Of a stretch of DNA of 64,000 nucleotides, positions 43,160 through 55,654 are shown in pieces. A program made the translations under genes and the position numbers. The notes beneath the pieces are model-generated. The model ran no database searches. It saw only the letters and a list, made by a program, of their open reading frames with translations, and was not told the origin of the DNA. Source of the DNA: Liolophura sinensis (lineage: Eukaryota > Mollusca > Polyplacophora > Chitonida > Chitonidae); contig NC_088307.1 in the NCBI RefSeq assembly GCF_032854445.1, positions 28,295,484-28,359,483 of the forward strand, in the 5' to 3' direction. Each line of letters opens with the position of its first letter. The stretch's first letter is position 1.

Positions 43160-46000
43160 CAGACCTTGTGATCTCATGATTCTTCAGGTGCAATTGAATT
43201 ATTTACTCCAAATTTATGATATTTTATATCCAATGGTAAATAGTTAGGGTATGTAGGTCAGTGTACAATATCGGTATTGGAAGTCAAATAGAACAATTCC
43301 TAATAAAAATTCATTTTATTTTTGAGCTTGAAGAAAAAAGCGCGGATCCAAGACCATCTACTAAGATGTTGTAAAGTTTCACATGAGATATTTAAACTAT
43401 TGGGTGTTTTGGTCCTGGCTCGCAGTCATGTCATTAGGTGCCATTAATGAGATCGTTTGAAGCCAGGATGGAAATGATGAAAGAATTGTCATTGTTCCTT
43501 CTTTGATAAGACATATTTAACAGACTGTAGATTCCAAAAACATATACTATGAATTCTGTATTATGCTATAGATTGTTTTTTTTTTAATTTACAGAAATGG
43601 AATTTGAAAAATTTACAAATAACTCTTGTGTTAAAACATTGTAATATGCCATTAGTTCAACGACACATTTTCTACGTATGTTTGATATAACTATAACTGA
43701 TGTAACTGTCATGACGTTAGAGTTAGCGATGTGACCATCATGTGCTTGAACACGTGGTAGCATTTGTGGGCCTCAGTGTGGATGTCACGTGTCAGTAACT
43801 GCACTGTCCCCATCACACGAGTTTTGACAGTAGGTATTGTGATTTTCTTTTGCCTACAATATAAACTGCGTGTCTGGACAGTTTGCTTCGACAGGTGATT
43901 AAAATTCAATCTGTTACCTAGTAAACAAATGTAAAACTTTCGTCGTCATTTGAATAAAAGGAAGATTTCCAAGAACTGTTTACAGTATTTTAAATTTCCT
44001 GTCGATAATACAGCCGTCTTGGTCGATTGTGTCTCAGTACCTTCGGTATTTAGAAGCAATTTACTGTTTAAATTGATTTTCTACTTCACACACTTAGACG
44101 TTTCTTGACTCGAGGGCCGTTGACGCCACGCTGAATATCGACTATTAACCAATCAGTAACGTCTCTGCCCGGATTCCGCGGTCCGTGACTGCCAATTGTA
44201 ATCAGCACACCGCACGACATTATGACAGCCCTTTGCTATTGTAAAGGTCCATTTTGGACGGAACCGAGCAAATATTTTGGCGAAAACTGATCTAAAATTG
44301 GCCGCTAATTCTTTTTTCTTCTGGACAGCCTGGAGAAAGATACCCTGAGCATACTACACTTAGCTTGGCTGTTGGCTTGTTCAGTAGCTCATTGATCTCT
44401 GGCCGATTGCCGTCAAACGCCAGCGCGTCCTAAAGTGTAGGCGGACAAAAGCCTGGCTGAAGAGACAGCGTGTAATAGGTACCTGGGAAAGTGTGTCATA
44501 TTGATCTGTTAGAACTGTTCAGCGTTTCTCCGTGTCCAGGTCAGTTGTCTAATTATGACCGTGTTATCCCAAGCACATGGCTTCCGCCATCGCCAATATC
44601 TATTACCCATTATATGCGCGGAAAAGACGAATTCATCAGAGAGTCAGTGAAGGGGGAAGTGAGGGAGGATGTAAGGGTGCCATGAAACCGGTAATGGCGG
44701 ATTATTTGCAGCGATCACATGTTTCGAAGGATAATTATCATTATTTTAAACGTTCTCTACGTGAAATAGTACGTTTGATTTTTTCTTTGTTGGGGGAGTG
44801 GGAGCAAAATATAATCTTGGAGACACGTTATTTACACTTTACCCCTTCCTTTTCAAAGTGAGTAGGGGAATCAGTATTTATGTATGTTACGTCTATAAGA
44901 TGGACAGATAAAAGAAAATGGCTGTGGACATTTTGAAAATTGTAACGGGGAATGGCAGTTTTTCAGAACCATTGTAAACCTGGGTTTGTAAAGCTGGCAT
45001 GCATTGCAATCTAGTTTTTTCGTTATAAGAGAATTCTGTTCGATATAAAATGTAACTTAAGCAGATTTAGGTATAGAAATTATAATGTTAACTCACATTT
45101 GTTAAAGGTCACTGGTCTGAAATTACTCAAAATGTTCTGCTGGCAAGTCGATCGCCTGAAACAAGATCGGGCAGCTTATCTGAGATAATCAGATTCGACA
45201 TCTAGCACAGTCAGTCGAGCACTTGAGGCTTGTCTTAACGTTTTTCCTGCCTTGGAAGGCAAGACGACAAAATGGGGCATAAATCAGTAATTCAAGAACG
45301 GAAAAAAACTAACTTGATATTTCCAAGACTGAATTAAATGGAGTAGTGAAAATAAATCAAAGTTGATCTCACGTATTCTGAAGCTACAATTGAAAACGCA
45401 AGACAGGATAAGTCAGTTTGACTTCGCTTATATTTGGCCAGCACGGTGTATCAGGTTGCCACCCCCGCGTGTGGAAACAAAGAACAAAGGTTGTTAAACG
45501 AACCATGCCCATGATCACCAGAGTGTGTCATTTTGCTGGGAAACAATCGTTATGTGGTTGCCAGGTATTCTGTAAAGCCACGTTCAAAACGCCTGTGCTG
45601 AATTTGATTTTCTTCATTCATTACCTGATGTGTATGGTTTGGTAGATGGGTATGCCTACCATCAAATGACGCGCCCAGTCGGTCGAGAATGTGGCGGTCA
45701 CAGTAGTCATATTTGAAAACCCAGTTTGGAACACCAACGGTCTTTCGTGGTCGGTGGTAAAAACAAGCTAACTGCTGGAGCTGATTGTTTCATGGCCTAT
45801 TGTATGATTAGGTTAGGATTATCCTTATACCAGGCGGCCAGCTCATGGTATGGTTGACAATTTCTTATCATATGTATCGATGTCTAAGCATCCAAAGCCG
45901 ATAGTGAATATAACAGAGATCAATTGTTCATGATTATATCTGTCCCAATGGGAACAGATCACATGAGCCCTACTTTATTTCTGAAATCTATACTAACACC
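43160..46000. other. Unique stretch, no gene recognised
   Basis: 44090-44470 has higher GC and contains CCAAT (AACCAATCAG) and mirrored CTTTGCTATTGTAAAGG words; it might be a conserved regulatory element, but this needs comparison with relatives. 45075-45140 on - is a core-only copy of the dispersed element (CATTTTGAGTAATTTCAGAC). Frames at 44491-44861 and 45418-45645 have no support. Confidence 0.35.
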
Positions 46001-46004
46001 GACG

Positions 46005-46075
46005 ATAAAAATGAAATTGTTTTGAGTGGTGCGTAACATATGGGGCGAAAACAACACCCGTTATAAAGACGAAAG
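46005..46075. repeat. Single dispersed copy of the 54-bp unit
   Basis: TTTTGAGTGGTGCGTAACAT followed by ATGGGGCGAAAACAACACCC and TTATAAAGACGAAA matches the unit arrayed at 47180-47590. Confidence 0.7.
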
Positions 46076-47179
46076 GATCTGTTATGGTAAGGCGGAGAAT
46101 CGGTCCCAGTGCAAGAAACTGTGCACCTCAAGACGCGAAACTGACAATAGGTGTGAAGTGAAAGACTGACACACTCGTAAGGCCACTTCTCTTTCCAGTT
46201 TCCGACTTACAAAGCACTGGGCGATGTATAGTACATTAAAAACGGTAGCCTACTCCTGACAAGTCATACTGAATATATCTTTTTTTGGCATTGGGCACTG
46301 TAGAGCGAAGGAAATCACTTAACCACACATGTAAGATCTCTGAAAAAATCTTGAGCCAGCAGATATGCACAAATCAATTAAATGACTATATAACAAATGT
46401 AACTTTCAGCATATACTTCGGCTAAGCGTAATATGTTACAGTTAGTGATAGACGATCACTTGTGTTCTCGGCCAGGATTAACGTATGATTTCGCTATAGT
46501 AGTTCCCACACGTTACGATATACCTTACCTTAACAATTACACATTTCAATCCATGATAACACTTATTTTATGCAAGGCGGTTTATATCTTTGCTCATATA
46601 AAAGCATGTTTGAAACGGAAAAAGGAAATAGAAGCACAAAGATTCGAACACTTTCTCAAGGGGGAAACCAGTTCTGCGGAGTGCGTTCGTTAGTGAAGGG
46701 TACGTGTTCGTTAGCGCTATGAAGGGTGCTTGAGTGCTTATGGCTGAAATAAGGATTTTAAACTTCCCAAATTAAGACAAAGTTGATCACATTATAAAGT
46801 TTATGTTTTCCATATGAAGACAAACGTTAACCGGATCGAAACTTTGACAGCACGTGGAAAAACACACATGAATGTTTCCGTAAAAATAATTTTCAGGTTA
46901 ATGTTGATCTAAACCTTGGAAATTAAAAATACAGTGCCTTGTATGGACGAAATATTAGCGTTTTTGACTGATAATTTATTTCTGGTGGGTTATTGCTAAG
47001 CAGCCATCTATTTTACGGCCATATAAGTTTTAAGGGTGCGTCGACCAAGTTTTATACTTCTGATTCAGAAAGTTTGCAGAATTATCCCTGGATATTAACT
47101 TTTGCACTTTCTTATCATAGCCTTCAGCTGCCGATTCTCCGCCCTACCGTGCCAGGTCCTTCGAGTACAGCGTAATATG

Positions 47180-47590
47180 CAGCAAAAAAAAAAAAAGAAC
47201 GAAAAAAAAAAACAGCTGTCACAAAGATGAAACTGGAGTATAGCTTAATATATATAGCAAAAAATAACACTCGTCTTAAATATGAAATTTGAGTAGGGCG
47301 TAAAATATGGGGTGAAAATAGCAACTGTCATAAAAATGAAATTTGAGTACATCGTAATGTATGAAGCAAAAAATAGCACCTTTCATAAAGATGAAATTTG
47401 AGTAGGGCGTAAACTATGGGATGAAAATAACACGCGTCATAAAGATGAGACTTAAGAACATCGTAATGTATGAAGCAAAAAATAACACCCGCCATAAAGA
47501 TAAAATAGTTTTGAATAGAGCGTACCATTTGGGGACAAATAACACTTCATATCAAAATGAAATAGTTTTCAGGAGAGCGTGAGGCAAATT
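47180..47590. repeat. 54-55-bp tandem array
   Basis: About seven to eight units with ATGAAATTTGAGTAGGGCGT, ATGGGGTGAAAATAACAC and GTCATAAAG. Two subtypes (AGTAGGGCG..ATGGG and AGTACATCG..ATGAAGC) alternate, giving a dimeric period of about 109 bp. The - strand frames are artefacts. Confidence 0.93.
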
Positions 47591-47671
47591 AGGCCTACCG
47601 AACGACATGGTCAAATCGCACGTTAAATGAATGACGGAATCGCGTGGTAATTACCGTTGGGATGACGTTGG

Positions 47672-47795
47672 TTTAGTTTGATCGGTGTTTTACGCCGCAC
47701 TCAAGAATATTTTACTTATACAACAGGGACCACAATTACGGTAAAGCCCGGGGAAAACCCACCACCATCCGCAGGTTTCTGGCGGGATCACGTTG
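47672..47795 (-). mobile_element. SINE family 1, tail and partial body
   Basis: GATCGGTGTTTTACGCCGCA, CTCAAGAATATTTTACTTAT, AAGCCCGGGGAAAACCCACC and CATCCGCAGG. The central AGCATTATGG block is eroded. Confidence 0.82.
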
Positions 47796-47799
47796 AGAT

Positions 47800-49260
47800 G
47801 ACGTTCAAATGACGCTGGCATAAGGAGAGTAGAGGTTTACATTATTAGCTACGATTATTGCGGCTTTTATCTCTTTTTTCTCATCGCATGTGTTCAATCT
47901 GGAAATAAAGCTACTTCAAATCCGGCTTCTTGTAGCTTCAGATTGCTTGAGGGCAGGCGCAGTGGATACGCCAAGTCGGCTTGGTTAAGGAAACAAACAT
48001 ACGCTTTCAAAGTAGAATCTTTACAAACTCTACGCATAAGAACCTGAAAAATGATCATGTGATAAAAATGGTTGCGGTGTGTTAGTTGTTCTCATGTCAT
48101 TGAGGAAATATGCAGCCATTGATAACCGGGTCCGTCAGCCTTGAGACTCTAACGTCCGAAGGAACGGACATCGCATGAAAGCAGTTGTCTCTGAAGACAA
48201 TAGCTATCAAAAGAAACCCCCAAAACGCCCCCTGTCGGTACATATTTCCATAGTCGATCTATAATTCATGAACGTTTATACGTGATTATTTTGACAAATT
48301 TTAGGCATTTACTTCTGTGGGATTTAGCCCTATTAAGATGCAAATTAGGTGCCACTTCTCATTCAGGAATATTTGGCTTTGGCTTTAAGAAAGGACAGGC
48401 GACGTTTAACATTCAGATGACAAAGCTGATTACAACGTTTCTATTTAAAGTGATGTCACAGATAATGTGTAAGTTGTTCTCAAGATTATCCTCTTGATTC
48501 ACTCTTCGTGCACCTGACATGTTTAGGATTTTTAATCTTGCATCTTTTGTTAAAAAGAAAATACAGCTAATAAAGAAACCTTAGTTTTTTTCGGAACAGG
48601 ATGGAAACAGACGTAAACGGCTGAAGTCATTTTGTTCTGACGTGCTGAGTACCATGAAACTCTGTAAATCGACTTTTTTTAGAAATAACTCTCGCTCGAT
48701 TGTTTTTTTCTTATCTCCTGTTTGACTGGTTTTATGACGTATGTGGATAAAGTTGTCGATATTTATCTAAGTTGTCTAACCAGGAGTTTCTTGACAGCTT
48801 GATCCGGTATAAATTGGAGATGTATTACATCTCCAGAGGGCAATGTACAGATTTTTCAAAGTTTCTCACGACACGGTTTCTTCTTTGATTTAAATGATTT
48901 CGTCTTCTTATCTTCTTTCCCTGTATTATATATATCAGCTTTTTTGTGCGAGTGGATCGTGAATACTGGATTTCGCTTAGAGTTTATGTGACACCAGGTA
49001 AATGTCAGCTGCTCCCGCACTCAAGGGTGTCTGTATAACCAAGGAGATAGTCGTTCTTGGAAGAAGGTGTGCTGTATGTGTTTTACCTATTGACTTATGC
49101 GTCACGTCTTCTTGGATAGTTGTTCAAATGTGGTGATGCTTCATTTCAACTATGAATCGTGCACAATTTTTAAAGAGCTACACTAATGTCAAAATGATGT
49201 TTAAGCGCTATATTCCGAATTGCAGAGAACTTAAATCTTAAATCTAGGCGTGGTTGATAA
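47800..49260. other. Unique stretch, no gene recognised
   Basis: No supported feature. The 48282-48497 frame lacks other evidence. Confidence 0.4.
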
Positions 49261-49264
49261 CCGC

Positions 49265-49550
49265 ACGGCATTTTCAGTAATTCTAAACCGGTGACGTCTA
49301 ATAAACTGCAAATAATATCATTACATTTTTCTACCTAATTCCCCGTAAGCAATGGAGCTAGGCAGCGTGTATTTTACTATTCAAGCACTTACATCAACAG
49401 TCAGAATAAAACCCAAAAGCTAACACTGGTCATAAATTCAAAACAGGCCGCATTTAACCGGCTAAGTATGAGTATTTGTCATTGGCACACTGTCGCCGGT
49501 CCTCTGGTTTCATTCTCCATGCTGTGCGTCTTTTATTGTATTGACAGACT
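49265..49550 (+). mobile_element. Dispersed element with one 48-bp unit (copy 5)
   Basis: GCATTTTCAGTAATTCTAAA, CCGGTGACGTCTAATAAACT, CTAATTCCCCGTAAGCAATG and one unit TTGGCACACTGTCGCCGGTC to CTGTGCGTCTT. Colinear with 21165-21420. Confidence 0.68.
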
Positions 49551-49782
49551 GTAATTCCCAGTCACATTTATATCTCTAGTGCGTCCGGAAAATGACATCG
49601 TTCACATTGCGTTCATTTTTAACCCAGACTTGAGAAGGGAGCGGGGGTGGAGGTGAGGCAATCGATCATAGGTCATCTGTCATAACTCTTTTGTCCAGGT
49701 CGACGTTATAAAGTGTGATAACGAGAATCCATGGACGCAGGAGTACCTGTACTAATTGATTGTCTGAGGAAGGAAGGGTGGA

Positions 49783-50070
49783 TTGCAGTCTGTTTGTGTC
49801 ACAGAGGCCACTTGGCGTGGGTGGTTGTTCGCGCGAAGCAGTGTGGGGGAATTATCACGTGTCGAGGCCAAGGAGCGTTCGCCGGCTGCCACCCTGTGTA
49901 AGGTCACCAACACAGGTCACGGCTTTGCCGTCACTTTGTATAATGTGCTGGCTATATCCGGTACAGGGCGGGCGGGAAAACTCGAGGTATCTGACGGAAA
50001 GGTTCCATCTTGTCATGGTTACAAAGACGATGGGTTAGTTTCTGATAATGATCCAGTGTATGTGTTCTGA
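49783..50070 (+). other. Possible coding exon of unknown gene
   Basis: A GC-rich island with a 96-codon frame to TGA (50068-50070), containing TLCKVTNTGHGFAVTLYNVL and KLEVSDGKVPSCHGYKDDG. A usable acceptor (TTTGTGTCACAG) lies inside it. A second + frame is also open (49760-50038), so frame choice is uncertain. No ATG with good context and no family match. Confidence 0.22.
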
Positions 50071-50464
50071 CCCAGGTCTCATGAACATTTTCAAAGCGCC
50101 ATCTATCAAGTTGCGGACATAGATTGTTAGCGGCTTTAGCCTCTGGGAGCGCTCATCTTTATCGGAATGGGGGAGTTTTGACTACGTCCGTGCTCCAATG
50201 TAATAGGACGATGGTAGTGTACAGAAAGGCATGTAACAGCACATCAGATACCTCAGCCAAACCCAACAACAAACAATGGCTACCAGATTAACTTGATGAT
50301 TACTGTCCAACAAATATAGCCGCTAAAGCAGCGATGCCTTGATTCAAGCCGGTATTTCGCAGTGTCACTTGCGGTTACTTGAGTGGTGTCCATGCACTGA
50401 TACATAACCAACTTAATTAGAAAGCTAGTATTCTTTTTAGAAATTAGTGTTTTGTAAGTACACT

Positions 50465-51090
50465 GTATGGCATGTACATGTAGATGTGCAAAACGTAGTA
50501 AATCGATATTTGGACAATATTTGAAGACGTGATTGTCCTCTCTTTTGTAACACAGTTCAATGAGTTTTAGGATACATACAGTACATATATAGCTCTTTTC
50601 AGACGGTCATTTTCAGCTTTACAGCTATAACAGCTGTCACATGATCTTAAAATATGGTGGAAACTGTGCTTTTTTGCATTTGGATTGCAATTTGCGGTAA
50701 AACTATAAGTCGCAAGAAAGAAATAAGACCAGATTCATGATCAGAACGTCAAACTCCATCGGATGACATGCTTACAATATTCGTACAATCACCCTAGAGA
50801 TAAATGCATTATAAAACATGAGGACGTGCCAAATATAGTAAATCGGCCTTTGAATAATTTTTCAAGTACTGCAACATCCGCATTTATCAACCCACCTCAA
50901 CGATTCCCCGCACAAATGCAGTACATATATAGTCCTTTGCACTCAGCCATTTTCAGTTTTACAGCTATAGCGGTTATGTGTTGTACTTTTTCGGACTTTA
51001 ATGCCAAATTGCGACAAAACTGCGCATTAGAGAAAATACAGAAAGACTGGATTCGTGACCAGAACATCAAACTACGAAGAGCAGCGTGCT
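50465..51090. repeat. Diverged tandem duplication, about 340-bp unit
   Basis: AGTACATATATAG occurs near 50580 and 50921, followed by similar TTTTCAG(C/T)TTTACAGCTATA and further matching blocks to GAACATCAAACT. GTAGTAAATCG at 50495 pairs with ATAGTAAATCG at 50834. The 146-codon frame at 50763-51203 spans the second copy and is probably not a gene. Confidence 0.8.
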
Positions 51091-51203
51091 TAAAACATTT
51101 AAATTCCGAAAATTTTAATCACGTGACAAATTCAGTAAGCTGGGGTCGAACTCTAACACCACTGACTGGCGTGAGCGATACAAGCCTGGAGCGATCTGCC
51201 TAA

Positions 51204-54200
51204 TGTCAGTTTCCCGACGTCAATCATCTGCGCCGTTCAACTGCCCGAGACACATCTGCGCCATACCACACAGCCAGGAGACCGTTAACTTTTAAATTCT
51301 TCTGTAATTAGGTCAAGTCGGAGAAAATTTTGCCAGCATCTCCCTTTTGATCCACTCTAATATATATATAATTTGGAAGGCAGTCCTTATTTTCACTTCA
51401 AATCTACATCCACATTTTCTTTACGCTTATATCTTTCATATGACAGCATAAGTTCTTGGTCGAAAATCAATACATAACCAGATACACGGCAGTGAAACTT
51501 TCAATGCGACCTTACACCATTTGTCAATGAGGCAGTCGGCCAGTCATTTGCATTCCCGCGAATAGATCGGCGAGCTTGATGATGCTGCGCTATCTCCAGT
51601 GAGAAACAGCGATCCCTTCACAGACTTCTGTAAGAAATAACGCCATAAAACATGGCCCGTCTAACAGCAAGTCCAATGGCACCTGGTTAGCCAATCACAA
51701 CTGCGCTACAAACCACACAATCAAGAGAACATATACACGATATATGTCTCAAGGTTAAATCAATGGGCTTCAATTTGTATCTCTTGAATTGGGTACCTTC
51801 GTTTATACGCATTTAGGGAGAAACCATTGATCGTAGCTGCAATCGTTATGGAAAAGTGGCACGTTACGGAAAGAGCATGTCCGGGGCTACAATTTGGTGC
51901 AAAAATCACATTTCTCCCATAGTTCTCGAGATACAGGCCATTGAAATTACATAACTAAATTAGTTTTTTTTACTATATCTCAGATAATGAATGGCCCAAA
52001 ATACATCAGAATACACTAAAAATGAATTTCAAAACTAGTTGTGATGTCACAATTTCAACCAATGGCGAGCTTCTTAATTTTTTACCGAAAGTCAACGATT
52101 TTTCATCCTTATTGTAGCTAGGATAAGTCTACCTGCGTATTAGATTTCAGAAGAACTTGTCTTTATATTATATTTGTGTACCCTCGGACAAAGTCTCGGG
52201 ATTACAACCCGGACGCACCCTAGAGCTGTATGAAAACAGTCAGGTAAATGGATGAAGATGTCACGATAGGGGATAGCCCTGTGTAGCCTGATTGCAGGTG
52301 GGCGAATGTAGTGGTGAGGAGGACTTCCACATACTCCCTCGGGAGGTATAAAGGCAGCATGACAAGCTCGTTATGCACACTGCTAGTGTTCTTGGAATGG
52401 GTTGAACGGAATTATGTAGTTATCAGTTCCTAGGCAGAACCGCTGAGAATAGGTGTGTGGTTTGCCCGCTGTACTCGTTCTCTCACAGATAATCTCCAAG
52501 TGGCCGCGGGTGTGTTCGCATCGTCTGATAATGCAGCATTTGTTTTCTTTGATGTGCTTTGATGTTTTGTACTAGACGTTTTCTCTCTTTTTTGATCTGA
52601 AAGCCTTCCAGACTATAGAGGGCAAGGAAGCATGGACGGTCAAAAACTCTCCGGTAGAATTAGTACGGTTCGCTAAAAACACAGTATGCGCTCCTGGGCT
52701 GTGCATTGCCAGATTTAAAGGATATAAGCCCAGAGGCACCTGTAACTTAAAACAGACTAGTACTTTGCGGATTAAATGCCTCGTGATACTTAATTACAAG
52801 ATGTTTAATTAGAGATAACAAAGCAGGCACACAGGACAGCTGTGTAGGTCATTAAACGCCTGCATGGTTCCAATTTTAGAAATAAGCACTAGTAGATATT
52901 TGAATGTAACTAGGAATATAAGAGGCATGAATTAAAACGTACAAGTATATATTACGTACAAAAACAGTACGTCGCTGTCCGGTTATCTAAATTCATGTGT
53001 TCATGTTGTCGATCAGAAGCTGTCGAGCTTTTTTTTTACAGTATAAGTGGACATCCTGCAATCGTATTGTGCTGGTAGCAAAGTTAGATCGTTCAGGTGC
53101 TAACCGACAGACCTGTGTTGTTGCAGGGAATCGTCAATCGTCATTTCCCAAGGGTAACCAAGATACATGCAGAAAGCTTATGCCTATAAACTAGCATGTT
53201 ACACGATTTGGATACTGAAAAATTTACGCGCCTTTCTTCGCCTCTTTCTAGTATATTGTAAAACCGTAAACCTCACTTAATGGCACGGTTGATCTTTTTT
53301 TTACGCATTTTCCTTGTCCTTTGGTGGTAAAGCAAAGTGCTGAAGGTTGTTTCGGGTATTGGTCTCGCGTTCATTGAACTGAAACGCCTGTAAAGTAATT
53401 AAAGTACTCACCCCCCCCTCATTCACACACACACACAAAGAAAAAGAAAAGAAAAGGAATCCACAACAAACTCAACGGTTGCAGTCCTGTATACATGAAG
53501 TCGGTTTGACCATATTTCCATCCACATTGCCATATTTGTCTGCTTTCTGGGCGGTTGGCGAAGCCTGAGCGCCATTTGAGCACATTTTATACAGCAATCT
53601 CTACACATGTTGTCTAATCGCGGTTTTTGTAGGAAAGAAAACAAATTTATTCTTCTGCACGGTTGTGATCATCTATGCGAGGGTTACTTGAATGAACAGC
53701 GAGGCACATGTGAAATATGCCTTCTGTGTGAATTTATCCGTTTGTTTTAATTTGACTCCTCTGCCCAGCTTTTTTGCGCTAATAAGCCTGTCTTTATGCT
53801 TTATTTTGTCACGTCGCTTTTCCCGACAGCAGCTTTTCATTGATTGTCATGACACTTAACAAGTGTACTAGGCTCATTTCCCATGTTGTTGCTATGAGAA
53901 GACAGAATTTGGACTTGATTCCTAAAGTTCTCAACGGATATTCATCGAAATTTGCAAATGTGTGTTTTCTTTATTCCATTCATTGATTTACTTTTCAACA
54001 TACATGTAATGCCGTAGGAAGGCAGAATCTGGGTGTATACAAAATGAGAGATAATTAAAGCATCTCCTGTCTTATCATTTCAGTGGGTTTTTATGAACGT
54101 GTGTACCGTATCTCATGTTGTGAGATGGTACACGAACATCATATACTAGTACTTGTTTTCATTCCCTGAATAATTCTTCAACCTACTGCCTCATGAAGAC

Positions 54201-55400
54201 AAGGATTTTAATAAAACGGGTGATTTTCAAAGCATCTCCCGCAGTAATTTCCTGACCAGTAACGTTACAAACGTTACAAGTATGTCGGCGGGAACAGGCG
54301 TGTGTCATTTGGTTGCATTGCGTCAGTAATTTTCCAAGTTACAGCTGTTTCAAAATTCACTATTTGTAGAAGGGGAAATGCCATTTTCTCACTTCTGTAT
54401 TCAGGATTTATCCTTATAGTTCTACTTTAGTGGAACAGCCTGTCTTGTCTTACCAGTAACTGACACACCCACGTGTATGTAACTTTCTCCGGCAACTTCC
54501 TGTGTTTACCAAGCCTGGCTCAACCTTGCCGGGAAGAAAGTCAATGCGCTATCTAATACCACCGCCTTTACGTATTTATTTGTTTATTATTTATGCCTTT
54601 GTACCCAGTTATTACTGGCACCTCGTCGAATGCAAGGCAAACATGTTAACATGAAAACGGCTTCGCTGACTCTAATGTCTAAGGTGTCTCCCACACAAAA
54701 TGCTGGAGACTGACAGTACAAGTTTACCAGTGGGGTCGATGGTTCGAATCCAGCTCGAAAATGCGATACAGTTTGTAATCCCTTTCGAACTCTGTTTCCC
54801 CTTTCCGTTGAATGTTGCCACGTGCAGTTTAATGCTACAGAAAGCAATCCACAGAAGCTCTTGCGGGAGTTCACAGAAAACAGAAAGTCCCTCTAACTAG
54901 GTTTCCCTTAATAACTCGGGTCCCGGAGAGCCCCTTGTTTGTATGTCTTCCCACCGCTCCCCGGGACATTAGGGGAATAATAAGAATCCACTGGGATATT
55001 AATCACTTGTAAGGCAGCGCCATCTAGGTGAATCTACATGTATATGAAGGGATGCTGGCGTGGGTGTTCCATTGTCCCCTTTGTCCCTATTCAGAATAAC
55101 CGGTTGTATTATATAGCCATTGTACGTATTGTGTGATATTCGTTTTTGTTGCGACTTTGGCTTAAGGCAATTTTCCATAGATGTTTTTGCTTCAAAGAGG
55201 TATTTACAGGACATACCTGCAAACATTAGCTGCCCAGCACATTTTCATTCACTATAAAGTTTGCTCAAATCCCATGGCGTACAGAAATGGAAATATTCAA
55301 AAATGTTAAAAATAATGAACGTAATAACATGTGATGTCCCTCATGTTCCCGCTCTCACTGTAACACAACCTCTCGAAATTTTCACAGGATAGACCCCGTA
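51204..55400. other. Unique stretch with minor motifs, no gene recognised
   Basis: An octamer ATTTGCAT sits at 51546-51553 in a GC-mixed segment (51480-51700) that could be regulatory. A perfect B-box-like GGTTCGAATCC at 54741-54751 in 54660-54780 suggests a decayed tRNA-derived SINE of another family, but no A box is visible. A CA-rich tract occurs at 53424-53440. No coding frame is supported. Confidence 0.35.
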
Positions 55401-55403
55401 AAG

Positions 55404-55434
55404 AGGGCAGGGGTGGGGGTGGGGGGGGGGGGAG
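55404..55434 (+). other. G-rich tract
   Basis: GAGGGCAGGGGTGGGGGTGG followed by a run of G. At least four G-runs of three or more could form a G-quadruplex. Confidence 0.7.
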
Positions 55435-55654
55435 TTTGGTAATAATGGCGCCCGGCTAGTAGATGATTCAATCCTGGCTTAGGACGTTGAATTTGTAGTT
55501 CTCAGCTGCCACTGTTAATGGCGCCTTGGACACAAAAAGGGTCTGATACTGATGTGCGGTAGGTGTGCTGTTACGATGATTGCTGCCCAATAGCTAGGAC
55601 ACATAAGGTGTTCCTTTTGCCTTGACCTAGGATAAGGAATTTCAAAATTCTCGA

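Noticed and set aside
44577-44861. 94-codon + frame starting with ATG
   Set aside because: Weak start context, no family resemblance, and another overlapping + frame; kept out for lack of support.
46433-46693. 86-codon + frame
   Set aside because: AT-rich, no splice or family support.
50763-51203. 146-codon + frame
   Set aside because: It overlaps a diverged tandem duplication whose other copy is not open in the same frame.
54660-54780. tRNA gene
   Set aside because: Only a B-box-like sequence is present; there is no matching A box and no cloverleaf that I could form.
54587-54900. 95-codon - frame and 66-codon + frame
   Set aside because: The region contains a GGTTCGAATCC B-box-like word and looks like a decayed tRNA-derived repeat; no coding evidence.
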